A stretch of DNA of 64,000 bases from the NCBI GenBank assembly GCA_964036045.1, contig OZ038378.1, forward strand, positions 43,339,228 to 43,403,227. Reading direction: 5' to 3'. Made by a program: the position numbers and the translations under genes. Source of the DNA: Eutreptiella sp. 'Long Island Sound 2002'. Lineage: Eukaryota > Euglenozoa > Euglenophyceae > Eutreptiales > Eutreptiaceae. Positions 44,942-55,320 of the stretch are shown here, piece after piece (the stretch's first letter is position 1; each line of letters begins with the position of its first letter). The notes under the pieces are model-generated. The model had not been told where the DNA came from. It searched no databases and saw nothing but the letters and a program-made list of their open reading frames with translations.

Positions 44942-47896
44942 TGAAGCGGTACCCAGAACCTATGGCCCATGGGCCGGAGGCCTGTGAGCCGTCACACCCG
45001 TGCGGAAGCCGTTGACACCGGCTGTCAGCGGGATATCCCTGTTCTCTAATCCGCGCGATCTGGAATCCGATCCCTAACCATTGAATCAATGTAGATTTAC
45101 CATAATTTTATTGTCTCAGGCGATTTTTGGTCCGAAATCGGTGAAATACCTGATTTCTACCGCGATTTCCAATTGTCGTGAAATTGCCGCAGTCGCGCCG
45201 CCTGTCATCGCCCGTTCTGTGGACTGCATTAGATTATTCTGTAATACAATTCCTCTTGAATTTAAGACTGAAACAGTCTTCGAGTGATCCGCAATTTTTT
45301 CCTTGATATAACGAATCGCGTCCCAGATTTTTCCCCGAAAATCTGGGCGACCGAAGGCGCTTTGAACCCCCAAGTGGAATAACAAGGGATACGAGCGGTC
45401 AAGCGCCCAAGGACGAACTAACGTGCCTCAAAGGCACTGTGTATGAGGTTTTGCCCCCATAGTCATAGGATGAGGCCAAAGGATCCCAACTCAATAGGCC
45501 CATAGGGTTATTTGTTTTGAGTGTTCTCAAAGAAGTGCACTTTTTCACGTACTTGGCGTCCAAGTACGTGTAGAAGTATGTTGAGTTGGCATTTGCCCCA
45601 CCCTTGCTTGCCTCTACATCCGGGGCATATCACTTGTCTTCCCCGGAAAGTGCATATATGATCTCCATATACATATTGGCAATGTATTTTGCGTGCATGC
45701 TAAAATTCGGCTTTCCGAAAGGAGGTCGATTTGCGACCAAAGCACTTGCATGCGTGTTAAGGGACCAAGGTTACATTAGAATATAGGCATACTTTGATTC
45801 TAGGCCACTAGGTTGGGTGTAGAAGGCGTGGGTTGGGTTGTATGCCATATTTCGTGTCATATCGCGTGTCCATTTGGCGGGTGCACCATTCCAAGACGAA
45901 CCCGCCAATGGACCCCATATCGCACGAGGCCCTTTATTGTACTCCCAACCAACACTCGCAAGCCTAACCTTCGTGAAGGGACGCTTGTGGGGCGCTCCCG
46001 AAGCGATGCGTTGCGAGCAAGGTGTGTTTTTTGCAATATTTCATTTTTGCATGTGCCCACTTGGGAGGCGGCGCGCGCGACCCTCCAAAGCGCCCCAAGT
46101 GGAGCACATATGTGGAATGGAATGTCATTGGTGTCAAGTCATTGTGTTTAGAAGGATTGGTCAATTACTCGATCCAAGCCGAAGATATTATAATATATTT
46201 GTGCGCTTTCAAGGCACTTTTGGGTGTTTTTTCGCCAATATTGCTGTTATTTGCCCGTCATGATGTCAAGTGGCGACCGTGTATCTCAGCGTTGCGCCCA
46301 ATTGACATCATGACCCAAGTATGTTATGGGGGTACATACTTCGATGCCCAACATATCTTGGACCCGGCGAATAACTCCTCTTGATCTTGGCACACCGTGG
46401 CCGCCATGTTGGCAATTTTGGACTATCCCAAATCATGGGCTCACTTGGCGACCCTGCCATTCCCAAAACTGGAGGGGTTGGGCGACGCCCAAAAGATATG
46501 TTGGACGCATATGACTTGATACCATTCCTATGGCACACTCCGGTCCAAGTCGGGCATGTGCCTCATTTGCCCCAACCATGAGTGTGCGCATTTTCGGCCA
46601 TTTTGAGCAATTTTCCATATTTTCTGCCCGCCGTGCACCATGTTCAGCTCCCTCGTGCACGCCGGACTCATGGACCAATGGACCATATATGACATGGGTG
46701 ATATAGACATTGGTCCCCATGGCTGGCACACCACATTGGCGAGGCGGAGCAACCTTCGTCAAGGTGCAAGCCGAAAGTGAGTGTGGACAATTTTGCCATT
46801 TTGGCATCTGTGGACCCAATTGGGATTGTCACCACGCCAAGTGGCATCAAGATCTGTGGGAGCCAAGGGCATGGCAGTCTTTGTTGGACTCCCGGTAGAT
46901 CGCGTATGGAATGGCAAATCCGATCTCCAAGCCAGCGTGGAGATATACTATTGGGAGCACCCCCAAATTTTGGCTCATTTCGAGCAGCCAAAATGGCCCC
47001 CTTTTGGGACCCTAATTTCACCCCCCCGTGTGGTCAATTGGCGGCCCCATATCTCTAATAACCTAATTTCAAGTTGTGCACTCAGATGTGGGTCCCAGGT
47101 CCTGTCTCCTATCCTGTGAGCCATTGGCCTTGCCCTGGCCGGGTGAACCACGCATGGGAATGACGCCAATTTTGGTGATTTTGGCATCATGACCCCACTT
47201 GACGAACCCGTTGTGCCCTGATGCCGAGACCTCAGAGGGAACCAGGCTGGGTGAGGGTTCCAAACATTTCCCACTCGAAGGGCATAGGGTCAGTTGCCTC
47301 GTCTCTACCTCTGGTGAGTCCTGACCAGGGGTCAATTTTGGAGATTTTTGAGCTGATATCAGATTGGGCTGAAACAGCCCATTTTCAGCTACCAACTCCT
47401 AGGGGATAATGGCGGGGCCATATCTCTGCTCCAGAGAGGAGTTGGGAACTGCCGTTAAGGAAGCATGAGGAGCCACTGTCGGTTGGCCTTGGAGCCCTCT
47501 TGGTTCCCAGGAACTCGCCTGTGGCTGGGCAGGATACCCCCCCTATTGGCAGGGTTTCAGGGTCCGGACTGAGCAGGGCATGGGTTGTGTTTGAGCCCCT
47601 GCCGCCACCAGCCACTGAGAGGGTCGGACCTGGGATTGGGAAATGAGTTGGGACTGAGTGTCTATTGTCCTGTGATGCCCTTGCCCCAGTCCAGTCTTCA
47701 CCCCATGTGTACAAATCCTGATGTGTTGCTGTACATACTTTTGTTCCCTTGTTTCAGAGTGGCAAGGATCCTGAAACGCTTTGTCACATGAAACGAGCGC
47801 AATGATGCCCCTGTGAGCGTAGTGCTTTGACTGCCTGCTCACTTGTGCGTGTCCACCGCAGCGTCCCGTGGCCAGGCCCCCCACGGGAACGCTTCA
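44942..47896 (+). repeat. 3' LTR of element B (2,955 bp)
   Basis: It starts TGAAGCGGTACC and ends aacgcttCA. It holds the inverted repeat at 46258-46313. It lacks a short piece near 47057 that other LTRs have (after atatctct). Confidence 0.93.
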
Positions 47897-47900
47897 ATAT
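47897..47900. repeat. right target-site duplication of element B (atat)
   Basis: Matches 30680-30683. Confidence 0.8.
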
Positions 47901-48389
47901 AGTTTGAATTGGGACAGAAACGCGTTGTGTTGGCTACGCGACGCGTTGGGGGGAGACACGCGAAATGAGTGTTTTATGGCTCAAAAATCACTTTATTTCA
48001 CTGTTTTTCACCCAAAAACCACTGTTTGGCCCAGTTTGGGCAGGATCTCAGTGGAGATCCTGATTACGACGACGCGTAGCCGTCAGTTTGTCTGATGGCG
48101 GCGACCACGCAGCCTTCATTTGGTCCTCTCTTCTAAGTGTTTTTATGGTATAGAAGTGTTACATATACATATTACTTGTCTACATGTTTGTATTGTCTAC
48201 ATATACCTTCATCTCTTGCCTAGGACGCCAGACTGTGTCATGGCCGAGGCACGGATCACAGAATTCTTAGGAGAAACCCAGACTGATGGAAGATCAGTAA
48301 GAATTTCGAGAGGAAGTCTTGGATTTCATGGGATTGGGGTCCTGCATGCCAAAGGGAAGCTTGGAGGTTGCCTCCCCCCAACCTCTTCA
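47901..48389 (+). repeat. small-element LTR 1, right piece
   Basis: The remaining 489 bp of the split LTR; it aligns with 49608-50096 and ends cctcttCA. A splice-acceptor-like ctcttgcctag lies near 48213-48223, in LTRs 2 and 3 as well. Confidence 0.9.
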
Positions 48390-48500
48390 AAAGAATTCTG
48401 CCGACGCCAAGGCCACCAAGGCCGTGTGACGGCCTGCGGACGGCGACGACGCCCAGACTGCAGGAGAATTGTCGACGACGTCGACATCTGCAGGAGCTAA
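48240..48500 (+). CDS. 86-codon frame crossing LTR and interior of the small element, copy 1
   Basis: An ATG shortly after the ctcttgcctag acceptor-like site opens a frame (MAEARITEFLGETQTDG) that crosses the LTR end at 48389 and stops at TAA 48498-48500. Copy 2 (49947-50207) keeps it with few changes. In the last LTR it ends at 51808, the stop falling in the target duplication. It might be a Gag remnant or chance; no family is recognised. Arg-rich in its second half. Confidence 0.3.
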   Translation: MAEARITEFLGETQTDGRSVRISRGSLGFHGIGVLHAKGKLGGCLPPTSSKEFCRRQGHQGRVTACGRRRRPDCRRIVDDVDICRS

Positions 48501-49186
48501 GGTCCAGGGCATCAACATGATGAAGGAGGAACTCCTTGACTCCTAGGATGGGTAGAACACCCTATGAAGCCCCCAAGTCTATCTTGGGTCCTAGGCGACG
48601 ACCACAGCGACGACGACGCCATCTGCGAACAGCCACAAGCAGGCGCGTTAATTCGTCGCCTTGGGTTGGCAACCAACCCTAAACGGGCGCGGGGGGCCTT
48701 GGGTAGGAAATGGCCCTAAATGCCCCAAATCAGGCACGTTATTTCGTCGCCCTGGGTTCCTAATCGACCCTAAACAGGCACGAGGAATTCGTCGCCTTGG
48801 GTAGGAAATGACCCTAAATTCAGGCACAAGGAATTCGTTGCCTTGGGTTTGACCCTAAATAATTTTTTTCCGCAATTGAATTTATTGAATTGTTATGTTT
48901 CCATGCCCATGGAGACAAAGGGCCAATATGTGCGCCTCAGCGCCATCAGTCAGGTCGGAAAGACCTGCAGCGCCCCTGGTTTGGTCACCAGAGGCTAAAG
49001 GGAGTGCCAGGGACCAGTGTGGTTGCCTGGGGGGCAATTGCCCTATGAATATATCAAGGAATATTGCAAAACCCCCCCCCCCACTGTCCTGCTGAATCAG
49101 TTTTGAAACCAGGGCAGTGCAGGGGTCAGAGCGCCTCCTTGGCCTTGCCTTCCTTTGGATAGAGGCAAGGCTTCTAAGGAGGGGGG
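48390..49186 (+). other. small-element interior, copy 1
   Basis: 797 bp without enzyme genes. It has repeated gaattcgt / ttcgtcgcc and taggaaatg-ccctaaat motifs at 48650-48850, a C run near 49073-49083 and the polypurine tract AAGGAGGGGGG at 49176-49186. Confidence 0.8.
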
Positions 49187-50096
49187 TGAAGCGGTATGGG
49201 GTGCCTCACCCATACCCGCTGCCCAGCCTGTGGCGCTCTTCTCATCAGGAATTTTCCTGGGCTGATTCCCAGCCTTATGGCATCCCGATTTCTGTGGAAG
49301 ATCTGTAAAATACCCCAGAAATCGTCATTTTTCGTCATTTTTGGGCTGGCGACGTCGTTCTTTGCCTGCGCGACGCAGCCCCAGATCAAAGTTTTCTTTC
49401 TCGATTTCTGGAGATTTTAATCAATTTTATTATTGATTTATCGTTTTTAGAAATATAGGAATATAACGTGACCTTTTTCGCGGCGTTCCGCGAAGGTCAA
49501 TTTTTGCGAATTCAGTCATGTTCACGATTTTTTTCAAAAATCCTGAGGCGATCCCAGGAATCGGCCAGGCGCCCATGGTGTGGCCCAACAGTGGCCCTTC
49601 TCATGCATAGTTTGAATTGGGACAGAAACGCGTCGTGTCGGCTACGCGACGCGTTGGGGGGAGACACGCGAAATGAGTGTTTTTGGCTCAAAAATCACTT
49701 TATTTCACTGTTTTTCGCCCAAAAACCACTGTTTGGCCCAGTTTGGGCAGGATCTCAGTGGAGATCCTGATGGCGACGACGCGTAGCCGTCAGTTATTCT
49801 GATGGCGGCAACGCTGCCGCCTTCATTTCGTCCTCTTTCGTAAGCTTTTTTATGGTATCGAAGTGTTACATATACATATTACTTGTCTACATGTTTGTAT
49901 TGTCTACATATACCTTCATCTCTTGCCTAGGACGCCAGATTGTGTCATGGCCGAGGCAAGGATCACAGAATTCTTAGGAGAAACCCAGACTGATGGAAGA
50001 TCAGTAAGAATTTCGAGAGGAAGTCTTGGATTTCATGAGATTGGGGTCCTGCATGCCAAAGGGAAGCTTGGAGGTTGCCTCCCTCCAACCTCTTCA
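49187..50096 (+). repeat. small-element LTR 2 (910 bp)
   Basis: Complete LTR, TGAAGCGGTATGG to cctcttCA, preceded by a polypurine tract. Confidence 0.9.
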
Positions 50097-50207
50097 AAAG
50101 AATTCTGCCGACGCCAAGGCCACCAAGGCGGTGTGACGGCCTGCGGACGGCGACGACGCCCAGACTGCAGGAGAATTGTCGACGACGTCGACATCTGCAG
50201 GAGCTAA
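49947..50207 (+). CDS. 86-codon frame crossing LTR and interior of the small element, copy 2
   Basis: Same frame as 48240-48500, same length and stop, with few substitutions. Conservation between near-identical duplicates is weak evidence for coding. Function unknown. Confidence 0.3.
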   Translation: MAEARITEFLGETQTDGRSVRISRGSLGFHEIGVLHAKGKLGGCLPPTSSKEFCRRQGHQGGVTACGRRRRPDCRRIVDDVDICRS

Positions 50208-50894
50208 GGTCCAGGGCATCAACATGATGAAGGAGGAACTCCTTGACTCCTACGATGGGTAGAACACCCTATGGAGCCCCCAAGTCTATCTTGGGTCCTA
50301 GGCGACGACCACAGCGACGACGACGCCATCTGCGAACAGCCACAAGCAGGCGCGTTAATTCGTCACCTTGGGTTGGCAACCAACCCTAAACGGGCGTGGG
50401 GCGCCTTGGGTAGGAAATGGCCCTAAATGCCCCAAATCAGGCACGTTATTTCGTCGCCCTGGGTTCCTAATCGACCCTAAACAGGCACGAGGAATTCGTC
50501 GCATTGGGTAGGAAATGACCCTAAATTCAGGCACAAGGAATTCGTTGCCTTGGGTTTGACCCTAAATAATTTTTTTTCCGCAATTGAATTTATTGAATTA
50601 TTATGTTTCCATGCCCATGGAGACAAAGGGCCAATATGTGCGCCTCAGCGCCATCAGTCAGGTCAGAAAGACCTGCAGCGCCCCTGGTTTGGTCACCAGA
50701 GGCTAAAGGGAGTGCCAGGGACCAGTGTGGTTGCCTGGGGGGCAATTGCCCTATGAATATATCAAGGAATATTGCAAAACCCCCCCCCCCACTGTCCTGC
50801 TGAATCAGTTTTGAAACCAGGGCAGTGCAGGGGTCAGAGCGCCTCCTTGGCCTTGCCTTCCTTTGGATATAGGCAAGGCTTCTAAGGAGGGGGG
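50097..50894 (+). other. small-element interior, copy 2
   Basis: 798 bp, about 1 percent different from copy 1 by eye; polypurine tract at 50884-50894. Confidence 0.8.
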
Positions 50895-51804
50895 TGAAGC
50901 GGTATGGGGTGCCTCACCCATACCCGCTGCCCAGCCTGTGGCGCTCTTCTCATCAGGAATTTTCCTGGGCTGATTCCCAGCCTTATGGCATCCCGATTTC
51001 TGTGGAAGTTCTGTAAAATACCCCAGAAATCGTCATTTTTCGTCATTTTTGGGCTGGCGACGTCGTTCTTTGCCTGCGCGACGCAGCCCCAGATCGAAGT
51101 TTTATTTCTCGATTTCTGGAGATTTTAATCAATTCTATTATTGATTTATCGTTTTTAGAAATATAGGAATATAACGTGACCTTTTTCGCGGCGTTCCGCG
51201 AAGGTCAATTTTTTGCGAAATCAGTCATGTTCACGATTTTTTTCAAAAATCCTGAGGCGATCCCAGGAATCGGCCAGGCGCCCATGGTGTGGCCCAACAG
51301 TGGCCCTTCTCATGCATAGTTTGAATTGGGACAGAAACGCGTCGTGTCGGCTACGCGACGCGTTGGGGGGAGACACGCGAAATGAGTGTTTTTGGCTCAA
51401 AAATCACTTTATTTCACTGTTTTTCGCCCAAAAACCACTGTTTGGCCCAGTTTGGGCAGGATCTCAGTGGAGATCCTGATGGCGACGACGCGTAGCCGTC
51501 AGTTTTTCTGATGGCGGCGACGCCGTCGCCTTCATTTTGTCCTCTTTCCTAAGCTATTTTATGGTATCGAAGTGTTACATATACATATTACTTGTCTACA
51601 TGTTTGTATTGTCTACATATACCTTCATCTCTTGCCTAGGACGCCAGATTGTGTCATGGCCGAGGCAAGGATCACAGAATTCTTAGGAGAAACCCAGACT
51701 GATGGAAGATCAACAGGAATTTCGAAAGGAAGTCTTGGATTTCATGGGATTGGGGTCGTGCATGCCAAGGGAAGCTTGGAGGTTGCCTCCCCCCAACCTC
51801 TTCA
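50895..51804 (+). repeat. small-element LTR 3 (910 bp)
   Basis: Complete LTR ending cctcttCA at 51804, followed by gtag. Nearly identical to LTR 2 at its start. Confidence 0.9.
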
Positions 51805-51808
51805 GTAG
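51805..51808. repeat. right target-site duplication of the small LTR element (gtag)
   Basis: Matches 30258-30261. Confidence 0.85.
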
Positions 51809-52185
51809 CCTGGGCCGTCACCTCACGAACAAGGTCGTCAAGCAACCTTGCCGCAGCAGTTGCAATCGAAGTCCCAACAATTCCCAATCGAACTTGCCTT
51901 GGCTCCACTCCAACATGGCTTGTAGATAAGGGTGTTGCGAGGCGTCTTCAGTGGTACTGTGTATGGCTCCCTCAAACCTGCTGCAATCTCACGCTTCAAC
52001 TGCATCCACAGTTCCTTTGCGGTGCTGCTCTTCGTATGCCAAAGCCTGAAGCGTTGTAGTACAGCACGCATTGACCCTTGATCCCAATCCTTGGTGTCGT
52101 TGATTGCTTCAACACCTTTTTCGTTGACCTCGCAAGCCGCCAGAATGTCTTGAGACGCAAATCCGAAGGCAACCCCAAGCATCAA
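51809..52185 (-). pseudogene. possible gene fragment of unknown type, minus strand
   Basis: Two minus-strand frames look protein-like: 51838-52185 (LWMQLKREIAAGLREPY) and a shorter one directly next to the small-element insertion (RQVRLGIVGTSIATAAAR, RLLDDLVREVTAQATE). They are in different frames, so a frameshift or intron is needed. The small element inserted at its downstream end. No family recognised, and an alternative reading exists on the plus strand from 52078. Confidence 0.25.
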
Positions 52186-52189
52186 ATCA

Positions 52190-54023
52190 AGAAAAAATAT
52201 TTAAATCCAGATTGTCACACGACTAAGGGCACCACGCAATCCGCCGTCGGAGAAAGTAGTGGAGAATCTGTTGTCCATGGTACAGCAAAAGTGACATGGG
52301 CAACGTTTATTGATATTTGCAAGGAGAAGAGCATTGGTGCGTACCGCGGTAGAGTCACCAAGCTGAAAGAGGAATTGGTGAACAACGCAGATGGGGTACA
52401 TTTGTCGACAAGAAAGGTGCAGCTTGATTCCACCCGATTACCACCCACATTCCACCCAATTAGCAAACCGAGACAGATTGCATCTACCTGGTAATTACCC
52501 ACATTACCTGGTGCGTTTTTTGACAGGGCGAAGATTGATGCGTATGAGCTGCTCGGTTGTGTGACCATTTGCCTAACTTTGCCCTTTACACGCCAACCCC
52601 ATCGCTTGGATTCGATACTGCAGGTTGGGCAGTACATTGGAAAGGAGAATCCCAATCATTTGCACCTACACATAGACCGTTGGGACTCGTAGAAGTCTTA
52701 AAGGCAGCAAGGGATGGCGAACTGGATGGACATCGTTACCGCATTGTACATTACCCCCAATGGGGTTGTTTGGGAGAGCTACTTACATTCCCACCCCTCT
52801 AGCGGACTACTTTTAAATCTTTCAGTCGGATCTTGATGTGGGGTACGATGTGTCACATTGTACAAAGGAGGTTGTGGTCAATATAGGCTTACATAGCATA
52901 GATCTTTGGTTACAAGACCAAGATGCCAAAAACCCGGGCTATGCCCGCGGGAATGATACAAGAATTCAGAGCGATATGCAAGAAGCACACCAAAGAGTCG
53001 CCGTATGTGCCACCACTAGAGCGTGGGCTGGGCAGCCATCCAAATCGATGGAAGCCGCGATGTTTTGTCATTCGGGATTTGTTGAGGAACCCCGTGTTTT
53101 GGCAAGAGGTCTATGAACTACTGCCAAAACAGGTTGATGGGCTGGAGCTTACCTCCGTCACTCCGCAACGTAGGTCCGTTCAGCAGGAGCCACTACAGTT
53201 CTACCTACGTGAACTGAGGAGACTTGCCCTACAGTTAATGGCCAACTGCACACTGCCCCCTTGCAGTGTGGCAGTGGACCAAATAGGGCCACGGCACCAA
53301 AACGTGTCAAGGCACGAGACCGTGATTACCGGCGATGGGACGAGCTACTCTCGGTATTGCATCTTCCAGAAGAGCGGTTGACGGTGCAATGCCATTATTT
53401 CTTGGCTCATTATCAAGCACGCTTGTTGAAGCGCGGCAATCTACAGGTTGTTAGCATAATTGTAGACCCCGTCCTCCCGTTGCGGCAATACGCAACCTAT
53501 TATACATTATACCTCTTATACCTTCTCTACGCTCCCTAGGTGCTGTCAAGGTGGTGAACACACTCACCAGGGCGTCAAGGGCGTGGTTAGCATGCGGCGG
53601 AGTAAACCCCGTTGGAAATGTCCTATCGCATTGCAAGTGCTTCTCGAGGTTTAAGCCTTGAAGCTAGCATTTTGGGCAAAGGCACGGTCGGTGCCCATGA
53701 ACTGCTAACTCTACCTAGGTACGTATGCACATGCCACAATATCTTGATCTTTGAACTCATTTGTGCTTGCTTCGGTTTGGTGCAGTTTGTCAATGCATGG
53801 GAAGGGTAACAATTTTCAGTGGTTCCTTTGCATACCGACGGCATGTCTTCTTAGTGAAGATGATACCATCATGCCTATTGCAGACGCGTGCTTCCTATCA
53901 GAGGCAGCACAGTCTCAGAAATACACACTCAAAGACCTCGTAGATCATGTGGACCCGAAACACACAGCGGCCCAGCAAGTTGTTACTATTGGGGCGTTTT
54001 GTTACCCCTTGGTGGGTCATTAA
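52190..54023 (+). pseudogene. possible multi-exon or degenerate gene, plus strand, function unknown
   Basis: Protein-like frames follow one another: 52190-52416 (KVTWATFIDICKEKSIGAYR), 52527-52800 (KIDAYELLGCVTICL; then in another frame LVEVLKAARDGELDG), 52829-53270 (PAGMIQEFRAICKKH, WKPRCFVIRDLLRNPVFWQ), 53270-53450 (DRDYRRWDELLSVLH) and 53820-54023 (DDTIMPIADACFLSEAAQ, stop TAA). Acceptor-like sites precede some (ttttttgacag at 52526, atctttcag at 52828, aattttcag at 53819). The one intron I tried, 52417-52526, does not keep the frame, so it may be a transposon remnant or pseudogene. I recognise no domain. Confidence 0.3.
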
Positions 54024-54159
54024 AGGGAGAAGGACACACCTTACAACCCATATAAACGCAGCTTGTATGTGCTCACGTACAAGGGGGAAACCTTTTTGTT
54101 TTTCCTGACAGGCAGTGCCAAGGGAGTGTGGCTCTGACCATTACAGCATTTGCAAATCT

Positions 54160-55320
54160 AATGATGGTGTGTGTGCAAATACAGTTGTTTTGAGCCTTTC
54201 TTTGCACCATCCGGTTCATATTCTTGAGTAAAGAGCATGCACGGGCACAAATTGTTCATTGTCTAGCCTCACCTAGCACTAGTGACCAACTTGAACAACT
54301 TGAAATCACACACACGGGCAGCGATAGCACTTTAATCAACATTTATGTGTTCAAAAGTGCAAATGTAGCTGTCTTGAGCCTTTTTTGGCACCCTCCGGTC
54401 CCTAACCTTGAGTAAAGAGCATGCAGGGTCACAAATTGTTGCTTGCCAAGCCTCACCTAGCACTCGGGACACATTTCATCAACTTGAAATCACACGAAAG
54501 CGCGACCGTGTCACTTTGAACAACATTTGTGTGTTCAAAAGTGCAAATATAGCTGTTGTGGGCGGTTTTTGGCACCATCCGGACCGCAACCTTGAGTAAA
54601 GGGCATGCACGGGCACAAATCATTGCTTGCCAAGCCTCACCTAGCACTAGGGACACATTTCATCAACTTGAAATCACACGAAAGCGCAACCGTATCACTT
54701 TAATCAACATTATTGTGTTCAAAAGTGCAAATATAGGTGTTTGGGGCCTTTTTTGGCACCCTCCGGGCCATAACCTTGAGTTAAGGGCATGCACGGTCAC
54801 AAATTGTTGCTTGCCAAGCCTCACGTAGCACAGCCGACAAACTTGATCAATTTGAAATCACACGAAAGCACGGCCGTATCACTTTAATCAACATTTATGT
54901 GTTCAAAAGTGCAAACATAGCTGTTTTGGGAGTTTTTTGGCCCCCTCCGGATTATTATCGTCGGTAAAGGGCATGCAGGGGCACAAATCATTGCTTGCCA
55001 AGCCCCACGTAGCACAGCCGACAAACGTGATCAATTTGAAATCACATGAAAGCACGGCCGTATCACTTTAATCAACATTTATGTGTTCAAAAGTGCAAAT
55101 ATAGCTGTTTTGGGCGTTTTTTGGCACCCTCCGGATTATTATCTTGGGTAAAGGGCAGGCAGGGGCACAAATCATTGCTTGCCTAGCCTCACAGGGCACT
55201 AGGGACAAACTTGATCCATTTGAAATCTCGTGACACCACAAGGACATCATCGAAATGACTGTTTATGGCCCGAAAGTGGCAGAAATGGGCAAAAATGGTC
55301 GTATTTTGGGTTTATCTGGA
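54160..55320. repeat. second satellite array, 184-bp period, about 6 copies
   Basis: Units marked by ttgagtaaagagcatgc begin at 54223, 54408, 54592, 54776, about 54959 and 55144, with steps of 183-185 bp. Each holds tcaacatttatgtgttcaaaag, gcaaatatagctgt and ggcaccctccgg. A partial unit precedes 54223, and the last decays after 55230. No similarity to the 26-kb satellite was seen apart from the period. Confidence 0.9.

Larger units (their letters stand above)
30684..47896 (+). mobile_element. Ty3/gypsy chromovirus, element B (17.2 kb, decayed)
   Basis: This second copy of the element A family has both LTRs full length and its leader kept. Order: LTR, leader, gag (34022-38476), UAG, pol (38477 to about 43453), 3' untranslated region, polypurine tract (44931-44941), LTR. 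Gag carries a 19-bp deletion near 36915 and a one-base loss near 37813. From about 37815 to 43375 everything is in one frame, interrupted only by stop codons. A 105-bp in-frame insert in gag is absent from A. About 11 differences in the first 190 bp of its LTRs indicate an old insertion. Confidence 0.95.
30262..51804 (+). mobile_element. non-autonomous LTR element, tandem form, with element B nested inside
   Basis: Without the nested element B (30684-47896) and one atat, the structure is LTR(911)-interior(797)-LTR(910)-interior(798)-LTR(910), flanked by gtag. The interior codes for no protease, RT or integrase, so it resembles TRIM/LARD-type elements that depend on others. It shares the LTR start TGAAGCGGTA, the polypurine tract AAGGAGGGGGG and a 4-bp duplication with elements A and B. 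The array could arise by unequal recombination between LTRs. Confidence 0.85.

Noticed and set aside
49670-49700. Resemblance of ttttggctcaa in the small-element LTR to the dinoflagellate spliced leader end
   Set aside because: Only about ten bases match and the rest of the 22-nt leader is absent; likely chance.
54160-55320. Regularly spaced repeat as a CRISPR array
   Set aside because: Units of 184 bp are repeated over their full length without unique spacers, in eukaryotic DNA.
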